Shown: positions 5,522 to 13,628, counted from the stretch's first letter. The stretch: DNA of 13,704 nt from CAZDAW01 sp964503685 (GCA_964503685.1 CAZDAW010000097.1:1-13704); one strand, 5' to 3'. Notes: generated by a model from the letters alone, not told the origin. Numbers and translations: made by a program.

Positions 5522-8350
5522 TTACTTGACATACTTTGCCGACATACCCGATTTAATCTTTTCCCGTCTGCGCTTTGCCGAAAGAATCAGTTTGGTAATT
5601 TCAGCCGCAACAGCCGGAACAAGCAACAGCGGCAGGATCAATAACCACTCATGCAAACCCAAAGGCACCGTCTTGAAGATCGGATTCAGAAACGGAACAT
5701 AGAGTACCAGTAAAATTAATGCCAGCGATGATAAGACCGCATAATTCATCCATTTGTTGCTGAATATTCCAATCTTAAACACAGGGAAATTCTCAGACCG
5801 GGCAGTAAAAGCGCGCAACAATTCCGAAACCGAAAGGGTGATGAAAGCCATAGTCTGCGCATACGCTTCATTATGCATCAGTCCAAGGGCATAGGCCGCC
5901 AGGGTCGCCGCAGTGATGAAGATCGTCTGAATGACGACGCCCAAACGCATATCGCGGTTGATGATCGGCTCACTCACCGGGCGCGGATCCTGATCCATGA
6001 TATCCGGGTCGCCCTTCTCCGTACCCAGCGCCAGCGCCGGAGCGCCGTCGGTCAGCAAGTTCAACCACAACAATTGAATGGCCTGCAAAGGCGACCCCTT
6101 ACCCAGTATCGTGGGCAGGAAGATCACCATAATTTCCGCCATATTACAGGAGATGAGGAAAAAGACGAACTTGCGAATATTGCTGTAGATGATGCGTCCC
6201 TGTTCAACCGCCGAGACGATGCTGGCGTAGTTGTCATCGGTAAGCACCATATCGGCTGTGCCTTTGGCGACATCGGTTCCGGTGATACCCATCGCTACGC
6301 CGATATCGGCCAGCTTGATCGCCGGAGCGTCGTTGACGCCGTCGCCGGTCATTGCCACAATCTGGTTGTTTGCCCGCAAGGCTTCAACGATGCGCATCTT
6401 GTGTTCAGGAGACACCCTGGCAAAAACGTCTGTGTGTCTGACTTCTTCCTGCAGGGTCGCATTGTCCATCTCATCAAGCTGCTTGCCGGTCAACACCTGG
6501 CTTTGTGGGCCATATAGACCAATGGTTTGTGCAATTGCTCTGGCTGTGTTGGGATAATCGCCGGTGATCATGATTGTGCGAATGCCGGCGTTCTTAGCCT
6601 GTTCCAGCGCCGGGTTGACTTCCGGCCGAGCCGGGTCGATCATTCCCACCAGTCCGGCGAAAACAAGATCCTTTTCTATCTCTTCGCAGCTCATATCAGC
6701 CGGTCTGGATTTCACCACGCGATAAGCCAATCCCAGAACACGCAAGGCATCTTGGGTCATAGCGTCATTGGCGTCCAGAATATTCTGCCTGACTTTGTCG
6801 CTCAGGGGTATTGGCTCGCCGTCATCCATCGGCTGGTAATGCGTGCAAAGGTTCAACACCATATCCGGCGCGCCCTTGATGGTGATGGCGTAAAAACCGC
6901 CATTTTCACTCTCTTTAAACGGCGAGATATCTTCCGTTTTCGGTTCCTTTATGGCGTGAACGGTAACCATTCGCTTACGGGTGGAGTCAAAGGGAATCTC
7001 GTCCTCGCGCGGGTAAGCCTTATTCAGGTCGTGAGGCAGACCGCCGGCCTTGGCAGCCGCAACCAGAATCGAACCTTCGGTCGGGTCGCCGACCATGCGC
7101 GGTTCCCCACCTTCTTCCATTCCTTCCAGTTGAGCATCGTTATTCAGCACACCCGCCCACAGCGCAGTTAAAACTGCCGGGTATTTCTTGAGGTCTATCT
7201 TCTTGCCATCGATCTGAAATTCACCTTCGATCTGGTATCCGCTGCCGGTGATATCCACAAACTGGTGATCCACCCACATGCGCGTGACGGTCATTTCATT
7301 CTGGGTAAGGGTGCCGGTTTTATCAGAGCAGATGACAGTCGCCGAACCAAGCGTTTCCACCGAGGAAAGATGGCGGATCAGGGCATGCCGGCGGATCATT
7401 TCGCGCATTCCCAACGCCAGGCTGATCGTGACGATGGCAGGCAGGCCCTCAGGCACAGCAGCGATCGCCAGACTGACGGCCACCATGAACATTTCCAGCG
7501 GGTTATTGCCCTGCAGCCAGCCGGCGGCAAAGACCAAAGCGCAGATAGCCAGACACGCCCAGCCTAACGTCTTGCCCAGTTCCTCAAGGCGGCGCTGCAG
7601 GGGCGTCTCTTCCTCCTCAACGGATTGCAGCATTGTGGCAATCAGGCCAAGCTGCGTCATCATCCCTGTGCTGGTAACCACACCCCGCCCGCGGCCGTAG
7701 GCAACCGTTGTACCCATAAAGGCCGTATTTTTGCGATCGCCCAGCGGCGCATCTTGCGGAAGTATCTCAAGGGCATTTTTCTGCACGGGCAACGACTCGC
7801 CGGTCAGGGCTGCCTCTTCAACACGCAGGTTGACCGCCTCGATCAACCGAATATCCGCCGGCACAAAATTGCCAGCTTCCAGGAAAACGATATCGCCGGG
7901 AACAAGCTGGCTGGCAGGAATGGATTGACGGTGGCCATCGCGCAGCACCTGCGCTTCGGGTGAAGCCAGCTTCTTCAAGGCCGCCAGGGCTTCTTCTGCC
8001 CGGCTTTCCTGAATAACGCCCATAACCGCATTTAAAATCACAATGGCAATGATAGCGCTTGCATCGACCCACTCTCCTAAAATCGCCGAGATCGCCGCCG
8101 CTACGATCAACAGAATAACGATGAAACTCTTAAGTTGATCAATGACCATCATCAGAAACGTCGGCCGCGGCGCTTCAACAAGCTGGTTGGGGCCGTGTTT
8201 TTCCAAACGCTCTGCTGCTGTTTTTGAAGACAGACCATGATGCTGGAAAGTCTCCAGCGCCTCTAACACCCCTTCAGCGCTGAGGGCGTGCCATGTCAGC
8301 TTCAAGTCTTCCGAATCCATTTTTACCGCTTGATTTACTTTTTCATTCAT
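5522..8350 (-). CDS. Calcium-transporting P-type ATPase, type IIA (SERCA/PMR1-like)
   Basis: This 942-residue, full-length pump couples ATP hydrolysis to cation export across the cytoplasmic membrane. All signature parts are present: TGES in the actuator domain (183-186), PEGLPA in TM4 (E301), the phosphorylation site CSDKTGTLT (D343), the nucleotide-binding KGAPD segment, the hinge MTGDGVNDAP (667-676), and about ten membrane segments. Residues that bind Ca2+ in SERCA are conserved in spacing: E301 in TM4, N736 and E739 in TM5 (SCNMAE), and N764, T767 and D768 in TM6 (NLLTDGAP). Calcium is therefore the likely ion, with Mn2+ as an alternative. The open frame extends upstream to 8749, but the ATG at 8348-8350 has a GGAG site, fits the family's N terminus and overlaps the MFS stop as ATGA, so it is chosen. 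It has no evident link to the B12 pathway. Confidence 0.94.
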   Translation of the reverse strand: MNEKVNQAVKMDSEDLKLTWHALSAEGVLEALETFQHHGLSSKTAAERLEKHGPNQLVEAPRPTFLMMVIDQLKSFIVILLIVAAAISAILGEWVDASAIIAIVILNAVMGVIQESRAEEALAALKKLASPEAQVLRDGHRQSIPASQLVPGDIVFLEAGNFVPADIRLIEAVNLRVEEAALTGESLPVQKNALEILPQDAPLGDRKNTAFMGTTVAYGRGRGVVTSTGMMTQLGLIATMLQSVEEEETPLQRRLEELGKTLGWACLAICALVFAAGWLQGNNPLEMFMVAVSLAIAAVPEGLPAIVTISLALGMREMIRRHALIRHLSSVETLGSATVICSDKTGTLTQNEMTVTRMWVDHQFVDITGSGYQIEGEFQIDGKKIDLKKYPAVLTALWAGVLNNDAQLEGMEEGGEPRMVGDPTEGSILVAAAKAGGLPHDLNKAYPREDEIPFDSTRKRMVTVHAIKEPKTEDISPFKESENGGFYAITIKGAPDMVLNLCTHYQPMDDGEPIPLSDKVRQNILDANDAMTQDALRVLGLAYRVVKSRPADMSCEEIEKDLVFAGLVGMIDPARPEVNPALEQAKNAGIRTIMITGDYPNTARAIAQTIGLYGPQSQVLTGKQLDEMDNATLQEEVRHTDVFARVSPEHKMRIVEALRANNQIVAMTGDGVNDAPAIKLADIGVAMGITGTDVAKGTADMVLTDDNYASIVSAVEQGRIIYSNIRKFVFFLISCNMAEIMVIFLPTILGKGSPLQAIQLLWLNLLTDGAPALALGTEKGDPDIMDQDPRPVSEPIINRDMRLGVVIQTIFITAATLAAYALGLMHNEAYAQTMAFITLSVSELLRAFTARSENFPVFKIGIFSNKWMNYAVLSSLALILLVLYVPFLNPIFKTVPLGLHEWLLILPLLLVPAVAAEITKLILSAKRRREKIKSGMSAKYVK

Positions 8351-9759
8351 TTTCCACTCCAAAGATTTTTCTGTTGCACGCTGCCAGGCAATTGCGTAGC
8401 AAAAAACAATGAAATGCCGGCAGCTACGACCAGCGCAACCAGATCGCTGCGGAATCCTGCCGCCATGGCATTGACATTCGAACCCAGTAACAAGCCAAAG
8501 ATAATGCTGCCCAGCGAACCGCTGGCAAAGCGGATCATGTGCGAGATTCCCGAAGCGACGCCAACCTCTTTTTCTTCGACAACCTGAATGACCACGGCTG
8601 CCGAAGGAGATTGAGTCAATCCCATCCCCGAGCCGATCACGATTAAGGAGGCGATTAAAATCACCCACGAGATTCCCTCTAAAGGAGCAGCACGAACGAG
8701 CAACAAAATGATTCCCCCCAGTACGACCATTGACATTCCTACCGTACAAATTATCCGGCTGCCATACCGGTCAGCCAGATGGCCTGCCGGCGGGCCAATC
8801 AGCGCCATTGCCAGGGTTAATGGCAGCACAACCAGGCCGGAGGTCTGGCTATCCATACCCAATACCTCAATGAGATAAACCGGCAACGCCAGGAGCATGC
8901 CGAAAAGACAAAAGAACTGAGCGGCAATCATGATCGTTGCCGCCCGATATTGTCTGTCGGCAAATAAATCCAATTTAACAAACGGATGATCTGATCGTTT
9001 TTCGAAGAAGATAAAACCGATGACCGAAACCACAACGAGTCCCCATAAAGCCAGACCGCCGGCGCTCAACCAACCCTTTTGCGCCGAAAATGTCAGCGCC
9101 AGCATGATACCCAAAGCGGCCGTTGTCAAGGTCAGCGCGCCCTTGAAATCGAGAGGGGTCCTTTCCTTTTCAAGATCAGCGGGCGCCAGACGCCAAACCA
9201 GATAGATGCAGAGCAGACTCAACGGCAGGTTAACCAGATAAGCATAGCGCCAGCCGAGCTGAAAGGTCAAAAATCCACTCAGTGGAGGTCCAACAGCGTG
9301 ACCTGCGCCGTTCACTAAAGCCCAGACGCCTAATGCCTGACCGCGCTGTTCCGGTTCGAAACAGCGGGTGATAATCGCCATCACTGCCGGCAGGGTAGGC
9401 GCCACACCAATCCCATTGATTGCCCGAAAAATGATCAATATGGGAAAGGACTTTGCCAATCCGCTGCCCAGCGAGCTGATAGCCACCAGGGTAATACCAA
9501 TCAAATACATCTTCTTCTGCCCATACATATCACCCAGATAACCGCTGACCGGCATCAAGACGGCAAACAGGAGGGTATTGATGGTAACAACCCAGATCGC
9601 CGAGCTTAACGGCGTTGAAAACTCGTCCATGATATAGGGGACAGTAATGTTGGCAATGCTGTTGCCCAATGTCCCGATAAATGTACCGATTAAAATAGCC
9701 CATAAAATCACTTGCGAAGAGGCCGCTGTTTTTGCGTGAGTGGAACAGGTCGAATTCAT
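8347..9759 (-). CDS. MFS transporter, DHA2 (EmrB/QacA-type) 14-TM drug exporter family
   Basis: This 470-residue integral membrane protein has about fourteen hydrophobic segments. Motif A is GYLGDMYGQKK (73-83). A motif-C-like antiporter segment GAGHAVGPPLSG lies at 151-162, and GWRYAYLVNLPL at 169-180 is typical of the DHA2 group. A second motif-A-like loop, GHLADRYGSR, appears in the C-terminal half. Proton-driven export of a toxic or amphipathic compound is expected, but the substrate is not predictable. In the first helix the usual acidic LDxTIVNVALP motif reads LGNSIANITVP (31-41), so the membrane Asp is missing. The ribosome site is weak (TGAAG), which is unlike the neighbours. Its TGA overlaps the ATPase ATG, so the two are co-translated. 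Confidence 0.9.
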   Translation of the reverse strand: MNSTCSTHAKTAASSQVILWAILIGTFIGTLGNSIANITVPYIMDEFSTPLSSAIWVVTINTLLFAVLMPVSGYLGDMYGQKKMYLIGITLVAISSLGSGLAKSFPILIIFRAINGIGVAPTLPAVMAIITRCFEPEQRGQALGVWALVNGAGHAVGPPLSGFLTFQLGWRYAYLVNLPLSLLCIYLVWRLAPADLEKERTPLDFKGALTLTTAALGIMLALTFSAQKGWLSAGGLALWGLVVVSVIGFIFFEKRSDHPFVKLDLFADRQYRAATIMIAAQFFCLFGMLLALPVYLIEVLGMDSQTSGLVVLPLTLAMALIGPPAGHLADRYGSRIICTVGMSMVVLGGIILLLVRAAPLEGISWVILIASLIVIGSGMGLTQSPSAAVVIQVVEEKEVGVASGISHMIRFASGSLGSIIFGLLLGSNVNAMAAGFRSDLVALVVAAGISLFFATQLPGSVQQKNLWSGK

Positions 9760-9837
9760 AAAAACTTCACATCAAAGACGTTACAAGAAAATTATTAATA
9801 ACAAAATCCATTATTCTCAATGAAAGTGATCGTTATA

Positions 9838-9856
9838 CTGCTGAAAACATCAGCAG
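9838..9856. promoter_or_regulatory. 7-bp inverted repeat upstream of the MFS gene, possible operator
   Basis: CTGCTGA (9838-9844) and TCAGCAG (9850-9856) flank a 5-nt spacer within the 136-nt gap between the zinc-ribbon gene and the MFS gene. No T run follows on either strand, so it does not look like an intrinsic terminator. A binding site for a TetR- or MarR-type regulator of the exporter is plausible, but no regulator gene is in the window. I could not identify a convincing -35/-10 pair here. Confidence 0.4.
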
Positions 9857-9895
9857 AAATAACGCCAATCATATCCAATACTCGATTACTTATAC

Positions 9896-10090
9896 CTATA
9901 AAACAGCCTTACGGAGTTTGTCAGGATCGATCGCTTTGCCGCAGGACGGGCATTTATTTCCAGCGTCAACAATTTTACTGACCGGGAAATCCATAAAACA
10001 ATTCGGACAGATGACATGAGCTTCTTTTGGCTGATCTTCTTTCTTCTTTATATCCTGATCGCCCTCTTTTTTCTTGAAGATATTGAACAT
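9896..10090 (-). CDS. Small zinc-ribbon protein
   Basis: This is a 64-residue protein. A lysine-rich N terminus (residues 1-22, MFNIFKKKEG and KKKEDQPK) precedes a compact zinc ribbon with CPNC at 28-31 and CPSC at 47-50. The ribbon resembles those in small adaptor or RNA/protein-binding proteins, so it should bind one Zn2+ with four cysteines. There is no membrane segment. The start is secured by a strong AAGGAGGA site about 8 nt upstream. It follows the permease gene after a 97-nt gap containing a long hairpin, so it may share the transcript or be partly uncoupled from it. Its role is unknown. Confidence 0.82.
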   Translation of the reverse strand: MFNIFKKKEGDQDIKKKEDQPKEAHVICPNCFMDFPVSKIVDAGNKCPSCGKAIDPDKLRKAVL

Positions 10091-10121
10091 AAGCTATCCT
10101 CCTTATCTCTCTATAATTAGA

Positions 10122-10161
10122 CGCCTGCGCATTTTGCAATTGCTGCCTGAATGCGCAGGCG
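10122..10161. repeat. Perfect 12-bp inverted repeat between permease and zinc-ribbon genes
   Basis: The arms CGCCTGCGCATT (10122-10133) and AATGCGCAGGCG (10150-10161) pair perfectly around a 16-nt loop that itself contains the palindrome GCAATTGC. It starts 26 nt after the permease stop in the direction of transcription. Only TCTAATTATAG follows the stem, so termination would be weak at best. An mRNA-stabilising or processing hairpin is the better reading. Confidence 0.75.
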
Positions 10162-10187
10162 CCCCAATTCACAACAATTTTTCTGGT

Positions 10188-11585
10188 TTACATCAGAATG
10201 ATGGCAACAATTGTAGCTGCTGTCACACCGCAGATGCACGGCCAGAAGTTCTTGCGCGCCAGGTCCATTGCCGGTACGCCAGTGATGGCGGAAACAGGCA
10301 GAAGCGCCCACGGAATAATCGTGCCCCCGCCAATCCAGATCATGGAAACCTGTCCAAGGGCTGCCAGATAAGCCGTCTTGAGGCCCAGAGCATTACCCCA
10401 TGAGGCAGCCAGTGCGCCCATGAGCGGCAGGTCATTGAATCCGGAGCCGTCCAGACCAGTCAGGCCAGCCAGGATCGTGTGCATAATACCAACAATGAAT
10501 TTATTCATCGGAACAACGTTAGACAGGGCTTTGATAATATCCAGGATCAAAGGTTTACCTGCGTCGCCGAAGATGGCGGTGCAGTGATCGGGTACACCCA
10601 TCAGGTAAAAGCCAGCGACCAGGAATACGGGCGAAAAGACCTTCATGCCGAACATGAAACCTTCGCGAACGCTATCCGTGATTTTTTCCATTCCCTCACT
10701 GAAATTACCCTTGCATTCCAGCATACAGAAGAGGGCAAGGAGCAGCAGCGAAACACCGCCTAATACGGCTGTAGCGTCGCCGCCTCTGATTTCAAAGATC
10801 AACAACACAGCCAGAGTGACCAGGAAAGCCAGGGGCACCAACCAGGAGGCCAGTTTAGCCACAGAGGTATATTCGCGTTTATCCGCCGCTTCTGAATCGC
10901 TCTTGAATTTCAGGTATTCCGTATCGCTTTCCGAATGGCCTTTGATATCCTTGCGAACGACAAAGAACCAGGCTACTGCCAGGGCAACAATGGAAGCTGC
11001 CGCATCCAGTGGTATAGAAGCGTTCACAACTTCGCCCACGCTTACTCCAGCCGCTTCAGCAGTCAATTTGGGCGCAGCCTGAATGACAAAATCGCCTGAA
11101 AGCGCAACACCGTGACCGAAGAGGTTCATCGCCTGAGCGGTCGAGATCGCCGGCAAACCCACGGCCCGGGCTGCAGGGAAGAGAACCGCGCCAACCAGAG
11201 CAGTTGCTGGTGAAGGCCAGATGAAAAGGGCAAAAATAAACATCACAAGGCCTGTAATCCAGAAAGCCAACGCCGGGCCGCGCATCAACGCCTTGAACGG
11301 TTTCACCATCAAAGTGATGGCGCCCATTGCTTCCAGGCCTTTTGCCAGGGCCACGACCACGGAGATGATGAACACGACATCCAGCAAGACGACGCCAGCC
11401 CTCACCATGCCGTTAAAGATCCCTTGCAAGCCGCCAATCGGCGTTCCAATAATGATCCAGCCTAAAATAAACATGCCAATTATTGAAATGATCGCGGTAT
11501 CTTGTTTTAGCGCAAGGAACACAAAGATCAAAAGAACAAATGCTGCATAAACCCAATGCGCAGCGGTAAGCGTTACAGCTTCCAT
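10188..11585 (-). CDS. Multi-pass permease, ion-transporter-superfamily-like; candidate amino-acid importer
   Basis: This 465-residue protein has about ten to twelve hydrophobic segments and a charged central cytoplasmic loop at 211-243. The two halves carry similar re-entrant-like motifs: PSPATALVGAVLFP (124-137) with NLFGHGVALSGD (154-165), and TGLDGSGFNDLPLMG (376-390) with IWIGGGTIIPW (416-426). This duplicated arrangement, rich in Gly, Pro and small residues, resembles Na+- or H+-coupled families such as GntP, DcuC, NhaC and citrate carriers, but I cannot assign it to one. It lies 100 nt downstream of the FAD-protein gene and has a strong AAGGAGGA ribosome site. Such permeases accompany many amino-acid fermentation clusters, so import of the pathway's substrate (or antiport with its product) is the working inference. 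Confidence 0.82.
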   Translation of the reverse strand: MEAVTLTAAHWVYAAFVLLIFVFLALKQDTAIISIIGMFILGWIIIGTPIGGLQGIFNGMVRAGVVLLDVVFIISVVVALAKGLEAMGAITLMVKPFKALMRGPALAFWITGLVMFIFALFIWPSPATALVGAVLFPAARAVGLPAISTAQAMNLFGHGVALSGDFVIQAAPKLTAEAAGVSVGEVVNASIPLDAAASIVALAVAWFFVVRKDIKGHSESDTEYLKFKSDSEAADKREYTSVAKLASWLVPLAFLVTLAVLLIFEIRGGDATAVLGGVSLLLLALFCMLECKGNFSEGMEKITDSVREGFMFGMKVFSPVFLVAGFYLMGVPDHCTAIFGDAGKPLILDIIKALSNVVPMNKFIVGIMHTILAGLTGLDGSGFNDLPLMGALAASWGNALGLKTAYLAALGQVSMIWIGGGTIIPWALLPVSAITGVPAMDLARKNFWPCICGVTAATIVAIILM

Positions 11586-11685
11586 AAGATTCCTCCTTCG
11601 AATTATAGAAAGTGATTACCTTCAACAATCGTGCTGTAAAATTACTCAGTGAGTTATGAGAACATACCGTAAATAATCGTTCTTA

Positions 11686-12963
11686 TCAAACCTCCTTCCC
11701 GAATAAATTCGTGAAACCCGCATCCGCAACTCTTTGTTTGATGGCTGCGATATCCGTGGTATATAGATTCTTTTCTTTCATCCGGCGGAACAGCACATCG
11801 CCAGAGAAGGTATATTTTTTGCCCATGCCCGCTTCAGTGTCCATTTGTTCACGGACAAAAGTGATGGCATCGCCAATGCAGGTGCTTTCAGGGATTTTAA
11901 CCAGCGGCTTGCCCAGCGCAAAACAGACGGCGTTGCGCCCGGCCAGTACGCCGGTAACGATAGCTTCCGTATGTCCGACCAGCAGGCCGGCTTTTTCTCC
12001 GGCGCAGAACAGGTTGGTCGCCCCTTTGACCTGCAAGTGGTCGTCGCGCGGTGAAAGCGCCAGGTAGCGAATCGAATTGCCTTTGCCGCCGGAATAGGGA
12101 TCTTCGTAACGTGAGTTTTCCATACCCGGAACGCGGCGAAGTTCTTCCAGCGGGAAAAACGGCGTCATCAGTTTGACATGGCCGGTATCCAACAGAACAA
12201 GGTTCTCGGCAAATTCAGGCAGAGCGTATTGCTGGCAGGCCTTGGTCGCCAGTTTTTCGGCATGCACCATTTCCTTGGGAATGGGAACAACAGCAACACC
12301 GGTGCGTTCCATCTCTTCGACGATATTCCTGGCCACCGAATCTTTATGCAGCTTGCACGAACCGCTCATGGCGCCAATAGAACCATCGGCTTTCTTACCC
12401 ATTTTTTCAGGAATGCCCATCTTGCCGGCAACGCTGATGCGTCCGCCCCAACTTGGGCAGCGCAGGGCGCACATGGCGCAGCCGTTGCCGTACTTGGCGC
12501 AGTTATTCTGCGGCCCAGCGGTGCCGGTTGCCTCAACGAACACGTCCCCTTCGACCTTTTCATCGGATTCCAGAACGATGGCCGAGATCTTTCCATTTGC
12601 GTGAACGACATCCGTTGCCCGGCTGATCACCCGTACATCGATGCCCATCTCCAGCATATAGCGGCGAACATAGGGCTCCATCAAGCAGACATCGTAGAGG
12701 CTGGCATGCTGGTGGCCGGGGAATTCGACATTCTTATGCCGGGCCGCCTTATCCATGAGCATAAAAAGATCGCCGCCCCCCATGGCGATCATCTCTTCTG
12801 TAGCTGTGAAGCGCCCATTATTGCGAAAAATCCCCCCCACCAGCCCGGTTCCCAATAAACAATCGGTTCTTTCGAGAACACCCACCTCTGCGCCGGCCTT
12901 TTTGGCCGAAATTGCGGCGGAGCAACCCGCCCATCCCCCGCCTACAACGATAACTTTTGGCAT
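11686..12963 (-). CDS. FAD-dependent oxidoreductase, TrmFO/MnmG (GidA)-like fold with four-Cys insert
   Basis: This is a 425-residue flavoprotein. The dinucleotide-binding loop VIVVGGGWAGCSAA lies at 4-17 and is followed by the ribose-binding acid (E31). The C-terminal FAD motif NLFCAGEKAG (317-326) and TGVLAGRNA (337-345) closely resemble the MnmG/TrmFO signature. A cysteine cluster C155-x6-C162-x2-C165-x3-C169 sits after ATGTAGPQNN and could hold an iron-sulfur cluster or zinc. Further cysteines are C14, C35, C93, C203, C243, C320, C347 and C362. The genomic setting, next to a permease and near a B12 mutase operon, argues for a metabolic oxidoreductase rather than a tRNA-modifying enzyme; this is inference. 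The ATG has an AAAGGAGG site 6 nt upstream. It is the first gene of its operon. Confidence 0.85.
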   Translation of the reverse strand: MPKVIVVGGGWAGCSAAISAKKAGAEVGVLERTDCLLGTGLVGGIFRNNGRFTATEEMIAMGGGDLFMLMDKAARHKNVEFPGHQHASLYDVCLMEPYVRRYMLEMGIDVRVISRATDVVHANGKISAIVLESDEKVEGDVFVEATGTAGPQNNCAKYGNGCAMCALRCPSWGGRISVAGKMGIPEKMGKKADGSIGAMSGSCKLHKDSVARNIVEEMERTGVAVVPIPKEMVHAEKLATKACQQYALPEFAENLVLLDTGHVKLMTPFFPLEELRRVPGMENSRYEDPYSGGKGNSIRYLALSPRDDHLQVKGATNLFCAGEKAGLLVGHTEAIVTGVLAGRNAVCFALGKPLVKIPESTCIGDAITFVREQMDTEAGMGKKYTFSGDVLFRRMKEKNLYTTDIAAIKQRVADAGFTNLFGKEV

Positions 12964-13070
12964 TTTTCCTCCTTTGGTTTAACTAAAATTTAGTGCAAAA
13001 GCAAGCGACAACCACCACTGCTTGTATTAAGGTGGCTTCTCGATGTGTACCGGATTGAATTGGGTATCTT

Positions 13071-13093
13071 AACAAAATTTCAAATATTTTGTT
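13071..13093. repeat. 8-bp inverted repeat in the leader
   Basis: AACAAAAT (13071-13078) and ATTTTGTT (13086-13093) are perfect complements with a 7-nt spacer. The 23-bp dyad is about the size of a repressor site, or it may be a weak AT-rich RNA hairpin. It lies between the predicted promoter and the first gene. Confidence 0.4.
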
Positions 13094-13164
13094 GATGCGA
13101 CTTTCAATTACAAAAAGTACAATCTGACCAATATAACGTTGTAATCATGCGGCGGAAACTTTTT

Positions 13165-13184
13165 GATATTAAATATATAATATC
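13165..13184. promoter_or_regulatory. Inverted repeat GATATTA-N6-TAATATC, candidate operator
   Basis: The arms GATATTA (13165-13171) and TAATATC (13178-13184) are perfect, just downstream of the predicted start of the FAD-protein operon. The minus-strand core ATATTATATAT is identical to part of the palindrome at 5456-5475 in the same setting. This suggests that one regulator controls both operons, with the caveat of low sequence complexity. Confidence 0.45.
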
Positions 13185-13202
13185 TTTTATATTATATTTT
13201 TT

Positions 13203-13231
13203 ATCATACAACAAGAAAATTCATTTGTCAA
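13203..13231 (-). promoter_or_regulatory. Sigma-70-type promoter for the FAD-protein/permease operon
   Basis: On the minus strand, TTGACA (13231-13226), a 17-nt spacer and TATGAT (13208-13203) form a near-consensus promoter, with the start expected around 13196. It is the best match I found between the tRNA and the FAD gene, but it lies far (about 240 nt) from the start codon. Confidence 0.65.
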
Positions 13232-13570
13232 TACCTTCTGGTTCTTTTTATATGCAGCTTTCACAAACTCATCCGACCTTGAGACCAGGGCCCATCATTG
13301 CAAACGAAGCAAATCGTTTTGAGACGAAAGAGCGCCCCGACAGGGCGCGACGCCAGCGATTGACATCGTTCCCGAAGAGAAAGCAATTTCCATATCGAGC
13401 GGGAGATTGCCGCGCTGTCCCTGCAGAGCGGCTGTTCATAACACAATCGGTGATTAAGTCATTCTGTTGTCTGATGACATCTCAACGCTATGCACGAATC
13501 GCGAGAGAACACCTGTTTTGTGAACGGGCAACTATCCTTGTAAAAGCCACATTTGAGGGAACGCGATTCC
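13232..13570. other. Gene-free segment between divergent promoters, GC-richer insert of unknown nature
   Basis: This stretch separates the leftward FAD-operon promoter from the rightward tRNA promoter. Its middle (about 13315-13460) is clearly richer in G and C than the AT-rich flanks. It contains a strong small hairpin, GCGCCC (13332-13337) with GGGCGC (13343-13348). Read on the minus strand, the hairpin is followed by a broken T run. Open frames here are short, lack ribosome sites and look random. It could be a dispersed intergenic repeat or a small RNA; I recognise neither. Confidence 0.4.
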
Positions 13571-13599
13571 TTGATTCTCACCTGCAGATGTGGTAAAAT
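13571..13599 (+). promoter_or_regulatory. Promoter of the tRNA-Ser gene
   Basis: TTGATT (13571-13576), a 17-nt spacer and TAAAAT (13594-13599) give a strong sigma-70-type promoter. The expected start, near 13606, is about 23 nt before the mature tRNA 5' end. Confidence 0.7.
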
Positions 13600-13628
13600 T
13601 TTTTCGCCCAGGAGGGTTGTCTTTTACT

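Larger units (their letters stand above)
12964..13196 (-). promoter_or_regulatory. Long 5' leader of the FAD-protein operon, possible cis-regulatory RNA
   Basis: If transcription starts near 13196, the mRNA has a leader of about 233 nt. It includes the inverted repeat at 13165-13184, an AACAAAAT/ATTTTGTT repeat with a 7-nt spacer (13071-13093), a possible CCACC/GGTGG pairing (13012-13016 with 13031-13035), and a short ACTAAA/TTTAGT repeat beside the ribosome site. I do not see a B12-box or another riboswitch consensus, so the call rests on length and pairing only. Confidence 0.35.

Noticed and set aside
11586..11620. A perfect TATAAT on the minus strand (11607-11602) just before the permease gene, as a promoter.
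   Set aside because: Transcription would begin inside or after the ribosome site, and the only upstream TTG element is 15 nt away. Chance occurrence in AT-rich DNA is more likely.
13147..13596. A 149-codon plus-strand frame before the tRNA.
   Set aside because: It runs across the promoters on both strands, changes composition midway and has no ribosome site. The translated sequence looks random.
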